Origin: Deroplatys truncata
Lineage: Eukaryota; Arthropoda; Insecta; Mantodea; Mantidae
NCBI GenBank assembly: GCA_030765065.1
Contig: CM060988.1
Location: forward strand, 201,436,565-201,500,564
Reading direction: 5' to 3'
Length of the DNA: 64,000 nt
The stretch's first letter is position 1; the number at the start of each line of letters is the position of its first letter. Shown one piece after another: positions 45,865-57,168 of the stretch. The notes beneath the pieces are model-generated. The model was not told the origin of the DNA. It saw only the letters and a list, made by a program, of their open reading frames with translations, and searched no databases. A program made the position numbers and the translations under genes.

Positions 45865-45985
45865 AGTACCTTGTCCGCTTAAATGTTTTTATTTGGGAGA
45901 CCTCAAAACGTGTATTTCCGGTGAAATGTCGGTATTGAAAAGTATAGTGGAATACAATATTTTCTGTAGTAGTATAGAAATAAGA
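45865..45985 (+). mobile_element. R1 repeat, right-end fragment
   Basis: GGGAGACCTCAAAACGTGTA and TTCCGGTGAAATGTCGGTAT match the right end of R1; the terminus reads TGTAGTAGTATAGAAATAAG. Confidence 0.6.
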
Positions 45986-46192
45986 AGGCAATTGCCCAAA
46001 AATGAAAATAATGCGGTAAATGTTATATCCCAAATACAGAAACAGCAACCACATGTCTGAACAAAGCGATGATGAAGCTACCGGTAGAGGGGTGACGCGA
46101 CTGGCAGACAATTACAAGTTGGCAATCCTTGTATAGTAAACAAAACTTGTCTCATTTCCTTCCAAATACCACTCTAAGTTCCTTCTCCGCGC

Positions 46193-46199
46193 GCGCACA

Positions 46200-46256
<57 letters not shown>
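46193..46256. repeat. (CA)n microsatellite
   Basis: An almost pure CA run of about 60 bp with one CATA interruption, preceded by CGCGCGCG. It adjoins another R1 fragment. Confidence 0.92.
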
Positions 46257-46258
<2 letters not shown>

Positions 46259-46317
46259 CTGGCTTCGATCTCTCAACTGGACTCGTCTATAAACTAGTAC
46301 AAAACTTATTTACTTTC

Positions 46318-46415
46318 CCTACCATGTACATTATGTGTGTGAGTCTGTGAACAGCGTAACTCAAAAACGAAATGTTCGATAAATAGCAAACTTGATATTT
46401 GGGTTCAGTACCTTC
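46318..46415 (-). mobile_element. R1 repeat fragment cut by an LTR
   Basis: CTACCATGTACATTATGTGTGTGAG, then GTGAACAGCGTAACTCAAAAA and TTGATATTTGGGTTCAGTA, match R1 in reverse. The repeat stops where LTR family 1 begins at 46416. Confidence 0.7.
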
Positions 46416-47414
46416 TGAGGCAGTATTTTTAACACTTAAATGATTTCAGTGTAATTATATAATATATAAATTCAATAACAGCCCGCCTTAAAGCAATATG
46501 TGTATATAACAATATATAAAAAGTGTATATTACAGTCATTGTATATGTTTATATTGTTGTATACATGTGTAATAATGTTATGTGAATGTATTACGTAACT
46601 TAATAATGTAGGAGCTGTGAGAAAAATAGATTAAAAGTTGCTAACAATGAGGTAACAACGAGGCAACTTTGAGGCAATAATGAATTTGAAAGTTTAACAA
46701 TACTATTGTAATTCTTGGAAAGCAATAATGTAATTTTTGTGACAGTTTATAAAATAGCCAATCAACAACTAGAAAAAACTTTAGTTAAACGAAGGTATTC
46801 TATTGAACTAGGATTAGCTAATCAGAAACTAAAATGGAGCAAAATTTACAAATTCAGAAGTCAGTTGCTTATAGACAGTGTTCCTAACCGGACGCGAGAT
46901 GTGTCCTCGAGAAGTTTAATACGTACTTTATGCGAGACAAAAATAGTTTAGGTGTTAAAAAGTGCAAGTAATTAACAAACGAATCTCACAGCTCTCTATA
47001 TCAGGGAAGTGCTATTCAAATCGTGTCAAGCATTAATAAATGGAGTGAAGAAAAACTTAAAATCTGTGTAAGCCTACACTCTTCAGTCGCACCACTCCCT
47101 GCTAAGACATTCATGTCTCTAAAAAAAAATATAAATACTGACGCAGCCGAGACAAACATAAATATATCATATTTAAAGAAACAGTCAAATTACAAAGTTA
47201 ATATTTTTAAATTTTTTTGACGAAGGCTACCGGGTACCATACGTGCGGTTGCAACTACCTCAAGTTCGGCTCCCCAACAGTTAAAATATAATACAACTCC
47301 TTCAGTACAACCTACTTCAAAATTGACGCCCAAAGCGTGGTGCAAATGACGTAAATATACTATCTACTTCAAATTGGCTTCCATACGTGGGGCAAATAAC
47401 AATACAACAAAACA
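46416..47414 (+). mobile_element. LTR, family 1 (right end uncertain)
   Basis: It starts TGAGGCAGTATTTTTAACAC and is collinear with the LTRs at 25700 and 31656. Two copies of the short 3' motif (GACGCCCAAAGCGTGGTGC and GGCTTCCATACGTGGGGC) are present. CCTTC occurs on both sides (46411-46415 and 47415-47419), but R1 does not resume after the right copy. The right boundary and the solo status are therefore not proven. Confidence 0.75.
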
Positions 47415-48066
47415 CCTTCTTAAACCGACTATAGGTAAGTGGCAGTGAAAGCAAAAAGTTAAGAAAATCAAGACGTCTGGTGTCTTGTTCAAATAAGGTA
47501 CGTGAGGGTAAAACAGGTTTTGAGCTCGGTCTCACAGCTAAGGAAGCAAGCATTTAAACCTTACAAAGACAACAAGATTCAGGAAGCAAGCAGCCAGTCC
47601 GCCACTGACCACGCCTGCCATTTACGATCTCTTGGCAGTAAGGGTGAAGAGTGGTACCAACCAAATGATCTATAAAAATGGATTTCCTTCACAGCCCCTC
47701 TTTTCTATTAAAAATTAAACATTTAATTTCTTTCCTGAGCCACACAAAATAGCGTCTGTAACTAAGTAGAGGTGTTATGTTCAGTCTGTTGTGTCGAGAG
47801 ATACAACCTTCCTAGCGATATATTACTATAATTTGTACACTTTTAGTGGGTCATTCACGTTTCATGTTGGCAATTCATAGCCTTAGTCGCTCCCCTCGTT
47901 CTCTACAACTTGGAGGAATGATGGCATCCCAACCAAAAGCATTCAGTATCGAGATTAGAAGTGGTATAGGGGGTAGTGTAGCGGAAATTAGAGAGGTAAC
48001 TCGCAGCCTAACTCCAGTTACTAAAAAACAAAGATGTGAACGTTCTAACTTGAGTCACTACATATA
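47415..48066. other. No gene recognised
   Basis: This could be flanking DNA or part of the internal region of the adjacent LTR element. No gag, protease or reverse transcriptase motif is visible. Confidence 0.3.
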
Positions 48067-48217
48067 CACAGTGAGCCAAAAGACTACGAACCGGTTGCAC
48101 GGTGTTTTTCCTGTCTGCGTTCTCGGTGCTAGTTGCCGTCTGCCACTATCATAGAAAGGCGCGGATGAAACCATACAACATTTTTCAAACTACTTTTAAA
48201 GACCTTACTTACCAACT

Positions 48218-48445
48218 TTACGAAAGGAGATGCTGAAACTGGCCACCGTCGTTGTCCAAACATTTTTGGCACCTCTTTAGGAAACTATCCATCACTCGCC
48301 GTAGTTCACGTTGAGAAATTTCCTGGCGGATATTTTGTTCTAATTCTTCCAGGGTGTGTGGGTTTGTCTTGTACACTTTATGTTTTAAGTTACCCCGGAG
48401 GGGTATTTTATGAACAATATTACCGGCTGCACAGTGTTTTTCCAC
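48218..48445 (-). pseudogene. C-terminal transposase remnant inside M2
   Basis: The minus-strand reading has GNLKHKVYKTNPHTLEELEQ, then ELRRVMDSFLKRCQKCLDND. This is the typical C-terminal region of DUF4817/DDE_3 transposases that follows the last catalytic residue (compare the KSRVY...PETVNDL segment of the intact element at 112). It ends with the stop at 48218. Only the tail is kept, and the D-D-D core is absent. Confidence 0.82.
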
Positions 48446-48618
48446 TGGGGGTGTGGAAATATAATAAAAACATGATAACGCACTGCTGCTATAAACAAAG
48501 TCACGCTGTTGTGGTTTTGAGTTGACGGTGATGCGATGTGGTTCAGTTATTACGAGTTATTTATTACTTTGCCCTGTACTTAGTCACCAAATATATTATC
48601 GCTCAGTATACGTTTTCT

Positions 48619-48836
48619 ACTGCACAGCGTGTATTTATTTATGATTCGTATGTGTTAACTCGGTCAGCTCGCCAAGTGAAAGTACGATTTGCAGAAAGAT
48701 TTCCAGGTGTAAAAGTTCCAGGCCGTACAATCCATGAACTTCACAGTAAATTTTAGGCTACAGGAAGTGTTCGGGCTAAGAAATCTAAAAGACGGCGTTC
48801 GGTTCTTACCAAAGAAACATTAGACGACATCGGTCA
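48619..48836 (+). pseudogene. N-terminal HTH remnant of a transposase inside M2
   Basis: The readable segments are FSTAQRVFIYDSYVLTRSA, RQVKVRFAERFPGVKVPGRT, HELHSKF, then after a stop SKRRRSVLTKETLDDIG. This is the paired HTH plus linker of a DUF4817-type transposase. It is followed directly by the right inverted arm, so the catalytic domain has been deleted. Confidence 0.82.
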
Positions 48837-49068
48837 TGATGGATGGTTTCCTAATGAGGTGCCAAACATGTATGGACAACGACTGTGGCCAGCTTCAGCA
48901 TCTCCTTTCATAAAGTTGGTAAGCAAAGACTTTAAAAGTAGTTTTAAAATGTTGTATGGTTTCATCCGAGCCTTTCTATGATAGTGGCAGGCGGCAACGG
49001 GCGCCGAGGACGCGGACAGGAAGCACACCGCTCAGCCGGTTCGGAAACTTTTGGCTCACTCTGTACTA

Positions 49069-49900
49069 GGGGCGTTCAAAAATGATTGGCACTACAATTC
49101 TTTTTGTGTTCACAGGAACCATTTACTGAACAAAAGAATACAGATTATATTACAGGCATTCCCCGCACTTTTGCCATCGTTCTGGCAGCTTCCGTATTTG
49201 CGTAGCAAACCATTCTTTGGGGGTATCCCGGCGCCACTGGAGGACAACTGCATAAGTTCGTCATTGGTGTTGAACTTCTTGCCCTTCCATGGCATCTTTC
49301 ATTGCATCGAATAGGGCATAGTCGTTAGGAGCCAGATGCGGCGAATATGGAGGATGTGGCAGCACAGTAAACCCTGGTTCACGCACGGTGGCAATGGTCT
49401 GGCGATTGGTATGTGATCGCGCATTGTGTGTTGGAGAAGAACGCCACGACCCCATTTTCCGTGACAGCATTGTTGAATGCGTCTTCGGACTTGGGGTAGT
49501 GAGCTGCAGAACCGATCACTGTTGGTGGTCGTATTGGGAGGGAGCCAATCGACCAGAATTATCCCTTCCTGATCCCAGAACACAGTCGCCATTTGTTTCT
49601 GCACGAATAGTCCCGGCCGTGACTTCTTGGGACGAGGGTTCCCAGTATGCCTCCACTCCATAGACTGGCGTTTCTTTTCTGGAGTCTCGTGGAAAAATCC
49701 TGCCCCGTCAACGGCGACCAGATGCTCATAGAAGTCTGCTGGATCTGCACTGTACTGTTGCACCAACTGTTGGTATCACAAGCTTCTGTTTCTGCTGAAT
49801 GGTGCGCACGCACCTTCATCTTCAAATTCTCATGGATGATGTATGGGTTCATCAAACGTGATTTGCCTGTTCTTCATTATCGAGTCATTGACACGCTGGG
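49069..49900 (-). mobile_element. Degenerate mariner element, only one terminus found
   Basis: The terminus GGGGCGTTCAAAAATGATTGGCAC follows a TA at 49067-49068, four bases after the end of M2. The body carries a decayed minus-strand transposase. The opposite terminus could not be found between 49900 and 50500. Confidence 0.75.
49261..49766 (-). pseudogene. Mariner transposase pseudogene
   Basis: One frame (49299-49766) reads MVQQYSADPADFYEHLVAVD, then TPEKKRQSMEWRHTGNPRPK and MATVFWDQEGIILVDWLP. A second frame (49261-49470) carries HNARSHTNRQT and HPPYSPHLAPNDYALFDAMK. These are the mariner first, second and third catalytic regions. The first has lost its usual GDE(T/S)W context (it reads VDGAGF) and the second reads HNAR where DNAR is expected. 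At least one frameshift separates the parts. Confidence 0.85.
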
Positions 49901-50511
49901 CAGTGTTTGGTTTGCGTGCAGGTACTGGACGCCCAGTGCTTTTGCGTTTTTCAGCACAGTGCCTGTCGTCTTTGGACTCTGATACCCAACGACTTGGTGC
50001 TGTCTCCCCACCTCCTTCCCTTCAGAGAAACCACACTGCTCACCGTTGCCCATGCTGTCTGCTTCTAAGTTGTCTTTATCGATGTCGACAAGTGCACTCG
50101 CAAACCGGAACAATTGCTGCTGCAATACTCTACCTATGGGAAGCAGCAATTCATCTGGTGGCAGTCTATCTTCAGGCAAACATTTCAAACTGCTACTTTG
50201 CAGGAGTTATAGGAGCAATGAATAGTGAACGACAACCAGAGAAATCACCCAGACAACCTATTTACAAAAGACGATCTTCTGCTAGTACCATGGGTCAGTA
50301 CTGCTGTGTAATATTGTTTACTTCAGTGCCAAAGCTAGTCATCGCCTTCCTTCTGCACCATAATCGCTGATTACCTACAACCTGGATGCACCTTAAGTGT
50401 TAAATTAAGCACTAAAGCGTGCTATGGACTTAATTTATATATCTTATCTTCTGTTACGGAGGGGACTCGGCACCGATCCACAGTAGACATTATACCTAAA
50501 CGATGAAGCGA
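49901..50511. other. No gene recognised
   Basis: The first part probably includes decayed N-terminal mariner sequence. A 175-codon plus-strand ORF (49843-50370) overlaps the pseudogene antisense, is cysteine- and leucine-rich without a domain, and is treated as chance. Confidence 0.35.
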
Positions 50512-52100
50512 GATGAGACACCCGGCCGCCGGATCCAGGAGCAACGGTACAGTAATGACAGAGTCCCTAAGTTTTCAGATATAGACTCCCGGGCAGACGG
50601 ACAGGCAGATCGGGGATCCCACAGAGAGGGAGTCCAACGCCCCTCAAAGGGGTTCGAATACCCCGGCATCCAGCCGAAATCCGAGGGACGGAGAGAGTTA
50701 AAAAGAACATTCTTTTACCCTGCCACGCTGCACCGAAACAGCACCGCCGACACTTCCGACCCTGAAGGAGACCAACGGGATGAAGGATGGAACGAAATGG
50801 CGGGATAGGAAATTCAGGGTCTGAAAGAAACACCTCCAGCATTCACATGTGAAGAAGTTGTGCGTTACGTAGTTGTTAATTTAGGTGATGTGTTTTTGTT
50901 GTGAGATGTTTCTTGTAAGCCGCACGTTTTGGCGCCAATTTGTAGAAGTATTTGCTCTTCAATTTGCACTTTGTATATTAAGCCCCACGCTTCGGAGCCA
51001 ATTTGAAGAAGTTTATTTATAGCCAGCTCCACGTTTGGAAGTCAAATTTGTGGATTTAGATTAATGATTACGTATATTTGCAAAAGTGTGCTGTTATGTA
51101 ATTATTAAGCTCCACATTGAGGAACACCAATTTGAAGAATGAATTGAACCTCGTACTTGTTGCCAACTTTGAAGGAGTTATTTAGCTGGATATGAGATGT
51201 GGTAATCCCCACGTATGTGCGTCACTTACGAAGAAGTATTTAGGTTACGTAATGAAGATACACTTTGATGTTGTTTTATGCTTGGGATGAAGATGATGCT
51301 TGTTTTTACGTAATATTATTGAAGTTATTTGCCTCGGCTGCTTCAGTCGCGCTATAGAAACACAGGTTCTTTTAAGGTTGTGATAAGACAAGAATTTACT
51401 TGTTAAATTTCACTTCTTTTTATTTCTCTTTATACTTGCACATTTATAAACACAACACTTTATAAAAGAAAAACCGTGAGTACTTTATATATTCTGGCGG
51501 AGAACACAAATTTTATCATCCGTCCTCCACGACATATTACCCGCGACTGACTGAATTCAACGGTAAAAACCTTATAGCTTCGGTAATGCCAGTCTCTTAT
51601 TGGCTAATTCTAGTCCAATAGAATTTAAGTATTCAAACTAAAAATTTTCGTTACTTTCGATTGGCTAATTCCAAACTGTAAGCGAAATTACGTTATTACC
51701 GATCTTTTCATGACCAGTATTTTTTTTTAAATTCCAAACACATTATTGTCACCAAAAGTACATTATTACCTCATTATTAATATCCTAAAACATTATTCTC
51801 ACAGTTTTTGCACTATTAGAGTGTATAAACATTTAAATAACATTAATAAATACGTGTACAACTAAAAATAAATATTTACAATGACTTTACATACAATATA
51901 AATAATAATTATATACATATTGTTTTCAAGGTGGGCTGTTATTCAATTTAATTACAATAAAACCATTAATATCATTTAGGCATCAAAATACTGCCTCACA
52001 TGACGACCCAACCCTCCCCCCCAAAAAAACATAGGACGAGTGAGCGGTCTCCCGAATGCGGGCTACAGACGTTGCCGCCTGAGCCACCCCGCTCGGTATG
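50512..52100 (-). mobile_element. tRNA-headed SINE-like repeat (family S3) interrupted by a solo LTR
   Basis: The head is at the right (52045-52098, minus strand): ACCGAGCGGGGTGGCTCAGG (A box) and CCCGCATTCGGGAGACCGCT. The body continues at 50512-50845 after the LTR. It shares blocks such as CTGCCACGCTGCACCG, CCGCCGACACTTCCGACCCTG and CCAGCATTC with the repeat at 53265-53715. Removing the LTR restores one continuous unit. Confidence 0.65.
50850..51999 (-). mobile_element. Solo LTR, family 1 (1150 bp, longest member)
   Basis: On the minus strand it starts TGAGGCAGTATTTTG and ends AACTTCTTCA, flanked by the 4-bp duplication CATG (50846-50849 and 52000-52003). Its 3' part holds about five copies of a short motif like TTCAAATTGGCTCCGAAGCG followed by TGGGGCTTA, against none to two in other members. 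This accounts for its larger size. Confidence 0.9.
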
Positions 52101-52299
52101 TTGTTAATGTTACAAATTACTGTATGAAGAATAACGTATAGTTATTTTTGATATGACTTACCTAAACCAATTACATTCAATTTCTTTGTTCTATTCTACG
52201 CACATCATCTTCCTCTAAAAATAAAACCGCACACAAACAGCGCTTGCACCAAAAATTGCAAAAACAATTCAAATTTGTAGTTAACCACAAAGAAAAAAA
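52101..52299. other. No gene recognised
   Basis: Short AT-rich spacer before an R1 copy. Confidence 0.4.
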
Positions 52300-53133
52300 T
52301 CTGATGTGTTACACTCAAATGACTTTCTCTACTCTTGTACAAACTATTTTTACAAACCCTTATTCTCCATATGCTTCATGTTAATCGAGTTGTTAATCTT
52401 ATTACTAATTTTCTTGTAGGTGCAAGGGGAATATGGTAGGCTTTAAGCGATAGTCAAATGTTTCAAGAGCTGGTTGCTATGTGGCGCATTCCATTCTCTT
52501 TGCATGTCCAGGCCAAAAAAAATGAATAACGAATTTGAGAAAAAGTATAACTATTGGAAAATTTAAGTGAATAACAAGCAATATCTCGAAAATGGTTCAC
52601 TCTACAAAAAAAAATGTATATGACATAAATTGTGTATTTTAACGCGATCTACATTTTTTGTGTAGTAAAATTTTGTCCATCTCTTATGGTTTACCAGTTA
52701 TGCAAAAGTCGTTCACAATGAAGTATACTTTTGGAGACATTCCCAGAAAATTCAAGATATACATTTCATTTGTCATACAAATATCTTAAACATATGATAC
52801 TTTAATCAAAATCGTTAGAGACATATTTGAGAAAATTAAAATTTTCGAAAAATGTTCCATGTAAAGAGTAATCTGGGGTGGGGGGATTTTCTTGAAAACC
52901 TTCGTGTCGCATCTCCGGATGACACTGAACCTAAATACCAAGTTTGGTGTTTATCCTACTGTTCGTTTCTGAGTTATGCTGTTCACAGACACACACACAC
53001 ACGGACATGTTTCCAAAATGCTTTTTTTGGATTCAGGGGGATCTCAAAACATGTATTTCCGGTGAAATCTCGGTATCGAATTTTTGGGTGGAATACAATA
53101 CTTCCCCTAGTTACCATACGCAGTAGAGAAAGT
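52300..53133 (+). mobile_element. R1 repeat, young full-length copy
   Basis: It runs from TCTGATGTGTTACACTCAAATG to CATACGCAGTAGAGAAAGT, with a (CA)n block at 52988-53002. It is preceded by seven A residues and followed by six. Confidence 0.88.
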
Positions 53134-53264
53134 AAAAAACCCTAATAATTAATAATAATCTAACCTAATAATAGCAATACAATTAACATAATCGCTGGCA
53201 GTTGGTTACTAAATGGTCGACGTGCAAAGGTTGAACATCTGCGAATATAAAAACAGCACCAACG

Positions 53265-53715
53265 TAACAGATATGGTATTACTAGGTCTAGAACTGCGGA
53301 GGGGGACATCGACCTTAAGATCTTTTGGGCCTGAAGCCCCTGACAAACGAGCGACCAGGAGGCACGACACGGCAGAGGACAGGGTCCCACCTTTTACAAA
53401 TGGAAACTCCCCGAATGGCAGCTGGTGCAAACCACTCGCCCTCCGGGCTTATACATCCCCTGGGGGCTCGGGGAACGAAGAGTTACATAGAGCACCCTTT
53501 TCCCCTGCCATGCAACGCCGTGATTCCCGCCGACACTTGCAACCCTGAAACAGAACAAGCAGATGAAATATGAAGTGAAATGAAGGCACAGGTAATTCGG
53601 GGGATGTAATGAACCTTCCAAGCATTCGGCCGGGGAAACCCCCGACAAACCGCATGGGTCAAGAAGTTCGGCCGCGGGGATCGAACCCACGACCTGGCAA
53701 GCCTAAGCCATGTTG
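53265..53715 (-). mobile_element. tRNA-headed SINE-like repeat, family S3, uninterrupted copy
   Basis: The minus-strand head (53660-53710) shows ATGGCTTAGGCTTGCCAGG and GTGGGTTCGATCCCCGC (a good B box). The GC-rich body extends to about 53265. It matches the body at 50512-50845, including the GCCGACACTT and CCCTGCCA(T/C)GC blocks. ORFs on both strands through it are by-products of the GC-rich repeat. Confidence 0.7.
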
Positions 53716-53861
53716 CAATATAACTAACCTTCCAAATACATGTGACGAGTTGCCGGTTATGAATGGAACTGAAGAACCCACTTATTTCATGATGCCAAAG
53801 TTGCACTATAGGTCAGCTTAATAAATGTTGTCACTGGGTCCTCAATAGGGTGGTTCGTTCA

Positions 53862-54185
53862 TACTTTCCCTACTATCTACCTATAGTATGTACAAATATT
53901 GCTTCTACCCAAAAATACCATACCAATATTTCACCAGAAATCACGTTTTGAGGCACCCCTTAATAAAGAAAACCAGTTTTAGAAAACAGTCCCTGCACAG
54001 CAAAACAAATTGGGTCTTCCAAGGCTGTGGCATGAACAGTTTCAAGGTTCCCCTCATCGCAAACTATCCTTTACATGGAAAATGTTATCTTGTTATTTTC
54101 TCACAAATGGCTCTAACGATTTTGATTAAAATACCACATATTAAATGTGTTTACATAACAAATAAAATGTGTATCTTGAAATAAG
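53862..54185 (-). mobile_element. R1 repeat, old truncated copy
   Basis: It starts TTCCCTACTATCTACCTATAG and keeps TTTCACCAGAAATCACGTTTTG, CTTTACATGGAAAATG and GGCTCTAACGATTTTGATTAAA, then breaks off at TGTATCTTGAAA. Confidence 0.68.
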
Positions 54186-54336
54186 CATATTAGGTCATTT
54201 GCGTGTCACTTTCCATGAAGTTAATCATTGTATGTTCCAAAATAGCATCTCGGATAATTTATCGTGAGACCTCAACAACATAATTAAATCTGATTGGCTG
54301 GAACATTTCTAGCGCACGTGGCCCTTGTCGTAGTTC

Positions 54337-55195
54337 TAAAATGACTTGTGTTATCTTATTTGTTGGGCGCTTATTGTTTAATTATTTTTTTTTAAATTTG
54401 GGTTCTTTGTCCTCCGGCTAGCTATTATAACTCAGTCGAGCAAGTATCTCTAAGCAGGGTGTGTAAACGGAAAGGAGTTGTTACTAAAAGATATCAATGA
54501 TAAAAAATCTGAATCTAGTCTTTTATTGCCGTCACGCTTAATTAATAATTCACATATTTAATCTTTATACACGGTCTAGCTGAAACTAACAATAGAAGTG
54601 GGTAACAATAAACCGAGGGGGTGAGTTGTAGTCACTAAGAAAAGAAAGCCGAAATTGACGTCAGGGCAGCGTGCCTTTTTTAGAAATGGAGGGAATATCT
54701 TCGCTAGAGCATACATGTTAGTAGTAGTAATTGGCTGACCAAAACATACGCTAAAGTTGGCGCAATTTGGTAACCAATAGGAGCTATATTATAATGTTTA
54801 GGCTATTCGAGGTGAAGGAGTATATATATATTCTCGAGCCATAAGCAAGTGTGGCACAATTCTTAAGAATCTCTCACGAGGTGCACGTCGCAGAGTTAGT
54901 TACAAAAATGTAAAGTACGCGAAGTAATTGGGGCGCGGCAACTAAACCGCCTGTAGTTACATTCAGAAATATCACAGTTTCAGTAAGCGTGTATAAAGAT
55001 TAAATATGTCAATTATTAATTAAGCGTGACGGCAGTAAAAGTCTAGATTCACATTTTTTTTATCAGTCTTATCGTTTAGCAACAACTCCTTTCCGTTTAC
55101 ACACCCTGCTTAGAGATACTTGCTCGACTGAGATATAATAGCTAGCCGGAGGACAAAGAACCCAAATTTAAAAAATAAGATAAGACAAGTCATTT
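54337..55195 (+). mobile_element. LTR family 2, palindromic chimeric copy
   Basis: The right part (about 54590-55195) is family-2 LTR in the sense orientation (GAGGGGGTGAGTTG ... AGTATATATATATTC ... GGCTAGCTATTATA-type end region in reverse). The left part (54337-54590) is an inverted copy of the LTR's 3' region. The result is an inverted repeat of about 185 bp or more (left AAATTTGGGTTCTTTGTCCT, right AGGACAAAGAACCCAAATTT). The left arm has about 27 bp that the right arm lacks. No flanking duplication could be identified. Confidence 0.75.
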
Positions 55196-55942
55196 GAAAA
55201 CTGCGACACCCTCTATAGGAACTCGAAAGCAGCAACAGCTCTACAACTGGGCATATGCTTATTTTTGGGGAAGGTTCCAGCTTCGGAACCGTTTCAAAAA
55301 CTAATGGTTACGTTGATTTTCTTCCTGTTTCCCGTAAGAAAGCCAATTACCCAACTAATTCGAGAATAATCCTGTATCTCTCTGCGGCGTGTCCTTCTTT
55401 CTTTCTCGCATCCTGCAGCCCCATCGTCATCACGGCAAGGGGAAACAACCCCTCTTCTTGAAGGCGCTAGGCAACCGACGGTAATCTGATTTTCGCGATG
55501 CAAAATTCTCCTCAGCAAGGTTTCCAATCATTTCACGGCAGGCGCGATATGACAGAGAAAAACTTTGTTTAAACTCGAGAGAAACCCACACCAAGGTTCG
55601 TGATGATCAAGAACAACAGACTGTCTGTAATCTTGAGAGAGAGGGAGCGGTGTGCTTCGCTCGCCGACGTTGCGCTGTTGAGACGTGTAGCTATGTACTT
55701 CTTTTATGTTAATGTATAAACATATGTCTACATGTTCCTTATAGGCTTCTGTGATCAAACTTCCCACAGATAACCTTTGACGCAAATCGAAAAATATTGT
55801 CTAGCTTAGAAATAAGACCTTCCGCCCCATTTTGCAAGGTTAGTTATTTAATTTAATGGGAGGCCTACAAAAACTCGCAAGTCCATCTTTGTCAACATAA
55901 GAATAATAATTATTTACCTTTCACGACCTTGAAAAATAACTA
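55196..55942. other. No gene recognised
   Basis: Mixed sequence with short ORFs on both strands that show no domain. Confidence 0.35.
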
Positions 55943-57135
55943 CGAGGGCAGTCCCAGAAGTACCCGACCTGACGTATATAGCGGTTGTTGTTTCAAACAA
56001 ATGACAATGGTAGAAAGTACCAACCTTATAAAGCTTAAGTTTGAAGTTTGACGATGCTTCGTTGTTTAGTAATTATTTGCAGCCATTAATAGCGAACGTT
56101 CTCAACGAAGTTGTACACTTGCATAAAACTGGCCATCGTTATGTGGTACAATACTTTCATTTGAAAGGGCTTAGTTCAACTAATATTAAAGTTGAGCTAG
56201 ATTCTACTCTTGGGGAGTCTGCTCCTTCATTTACAACAGTAAAATATTGGGTGGCAGAGTTTAAGAGCTGCCAAGAGGAACATCGCAGTGGTCGACCAAA
56301 TGAGGTGACCATGCCAGAAATTGTGAGGAAAATCCACTAAATGGTATTGCATGACCGTCGACTGAAAGTGCGCGAGCTAGTAGTCATCGTAGGCATTTCA
56401 AAAAATGTTGTACATTGCATAGTGACTGAAAATTTAGACATGAGAAAGCTGTGTACAAGATGGGTCGTGAGGATGTTTCAGTCGAGTGTTTGGCGATGTT
56501 TCGCTGCAATAAAGCCGAGTTTTTACGTCGATTCATAACCATGGATGAAATATCGGCCCATCACTTCATACCTCAGACGAAGGAACAGTCAAAACAGTGG
56601 ACTGAAAGGGGAGAATCGGCTCCAAAGAAGGCGAAGACAGTTCCATCTGCAGGCAAGGTCATGGCGTCAGTTTTTTGGGTTGCGAGTGGGATAATTTTTA
56701 TTGATTATCTTCAAAAAGGAAAAGCAATCAATGACGAGTATTGTGCAAACTTATTGCAGCGTTTGAATGATGAAATCAAGCAAAAACGGTCGCATTTAGC
56801 GAAAAAGAAAGTTCTGTTTCATCAAGACAATGCACCAGTTCACACATCCATTATCGCCATGGCCACAATCAATGAGTTAAAGTTCGAAGCGTTTCCTCAT
56901 GCACCCTATTCGCCAGACTTAGCCCCTTCTGATTATTTTCTGTTTCCAAAGTTGAAGAAATGGCTTGGTGGTAAAAGATTTGCCAACAATGAAGAGCTGG
57001 AGTTTGCAGTTGATGGCTATTTTGCAGAACTCGGCGGTTCTCACTATAAACAGGGTATCGAAGCTATTGAACATCACTGGGAAAAGTGTATCGAGCTGAA
57101 AGGAGACTATGTAGAGAAATAAAGATGTTTTTTCC

Positions 57136-57168
<33 letters not shown>

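Larger units (their letters stand above)
48067..49063. mobile_element. M2: mariner derivative with about 228-bp inverted arms made from its own 3' end
   Basis: The element lies between TA dinucleotides (48065-48066 and 49064-49065). Its left arm (48067 to about 48296) and right arm (about 48837-49063) are inverted copies, both containing the C-terminal coding tail of a DUF4817-type transposase. The centre holds more C-terminal sequence on the minus strand and the N-terminal HTH region on the plus strand. All catalytic motifs are missing, so it is non-autonomous. Other copies at 16436 and 30676 show that the form multiplied or is repeated. Confidence 0.88.

Noticed and set aside
46129-46350. 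73-codon ORF with a (TH)n repeat
   Set aside because: The histidine-threonine run is a translated CA microsatellite.
47220-47420. Retroviral-type primer-binding sites (TGGCGCCC...CGTGGGGC-like motifs)
   Set aside because: In the LTR copies with proven target duplications these motifs lie inside the LTR, so they cannot be the primer-binding site.
49843-50370. 175-codon plus-strand ORF
   Set aside because: It lies largely antisense to a decayed mariner, has no recognisable domain and no splice or promoter context.
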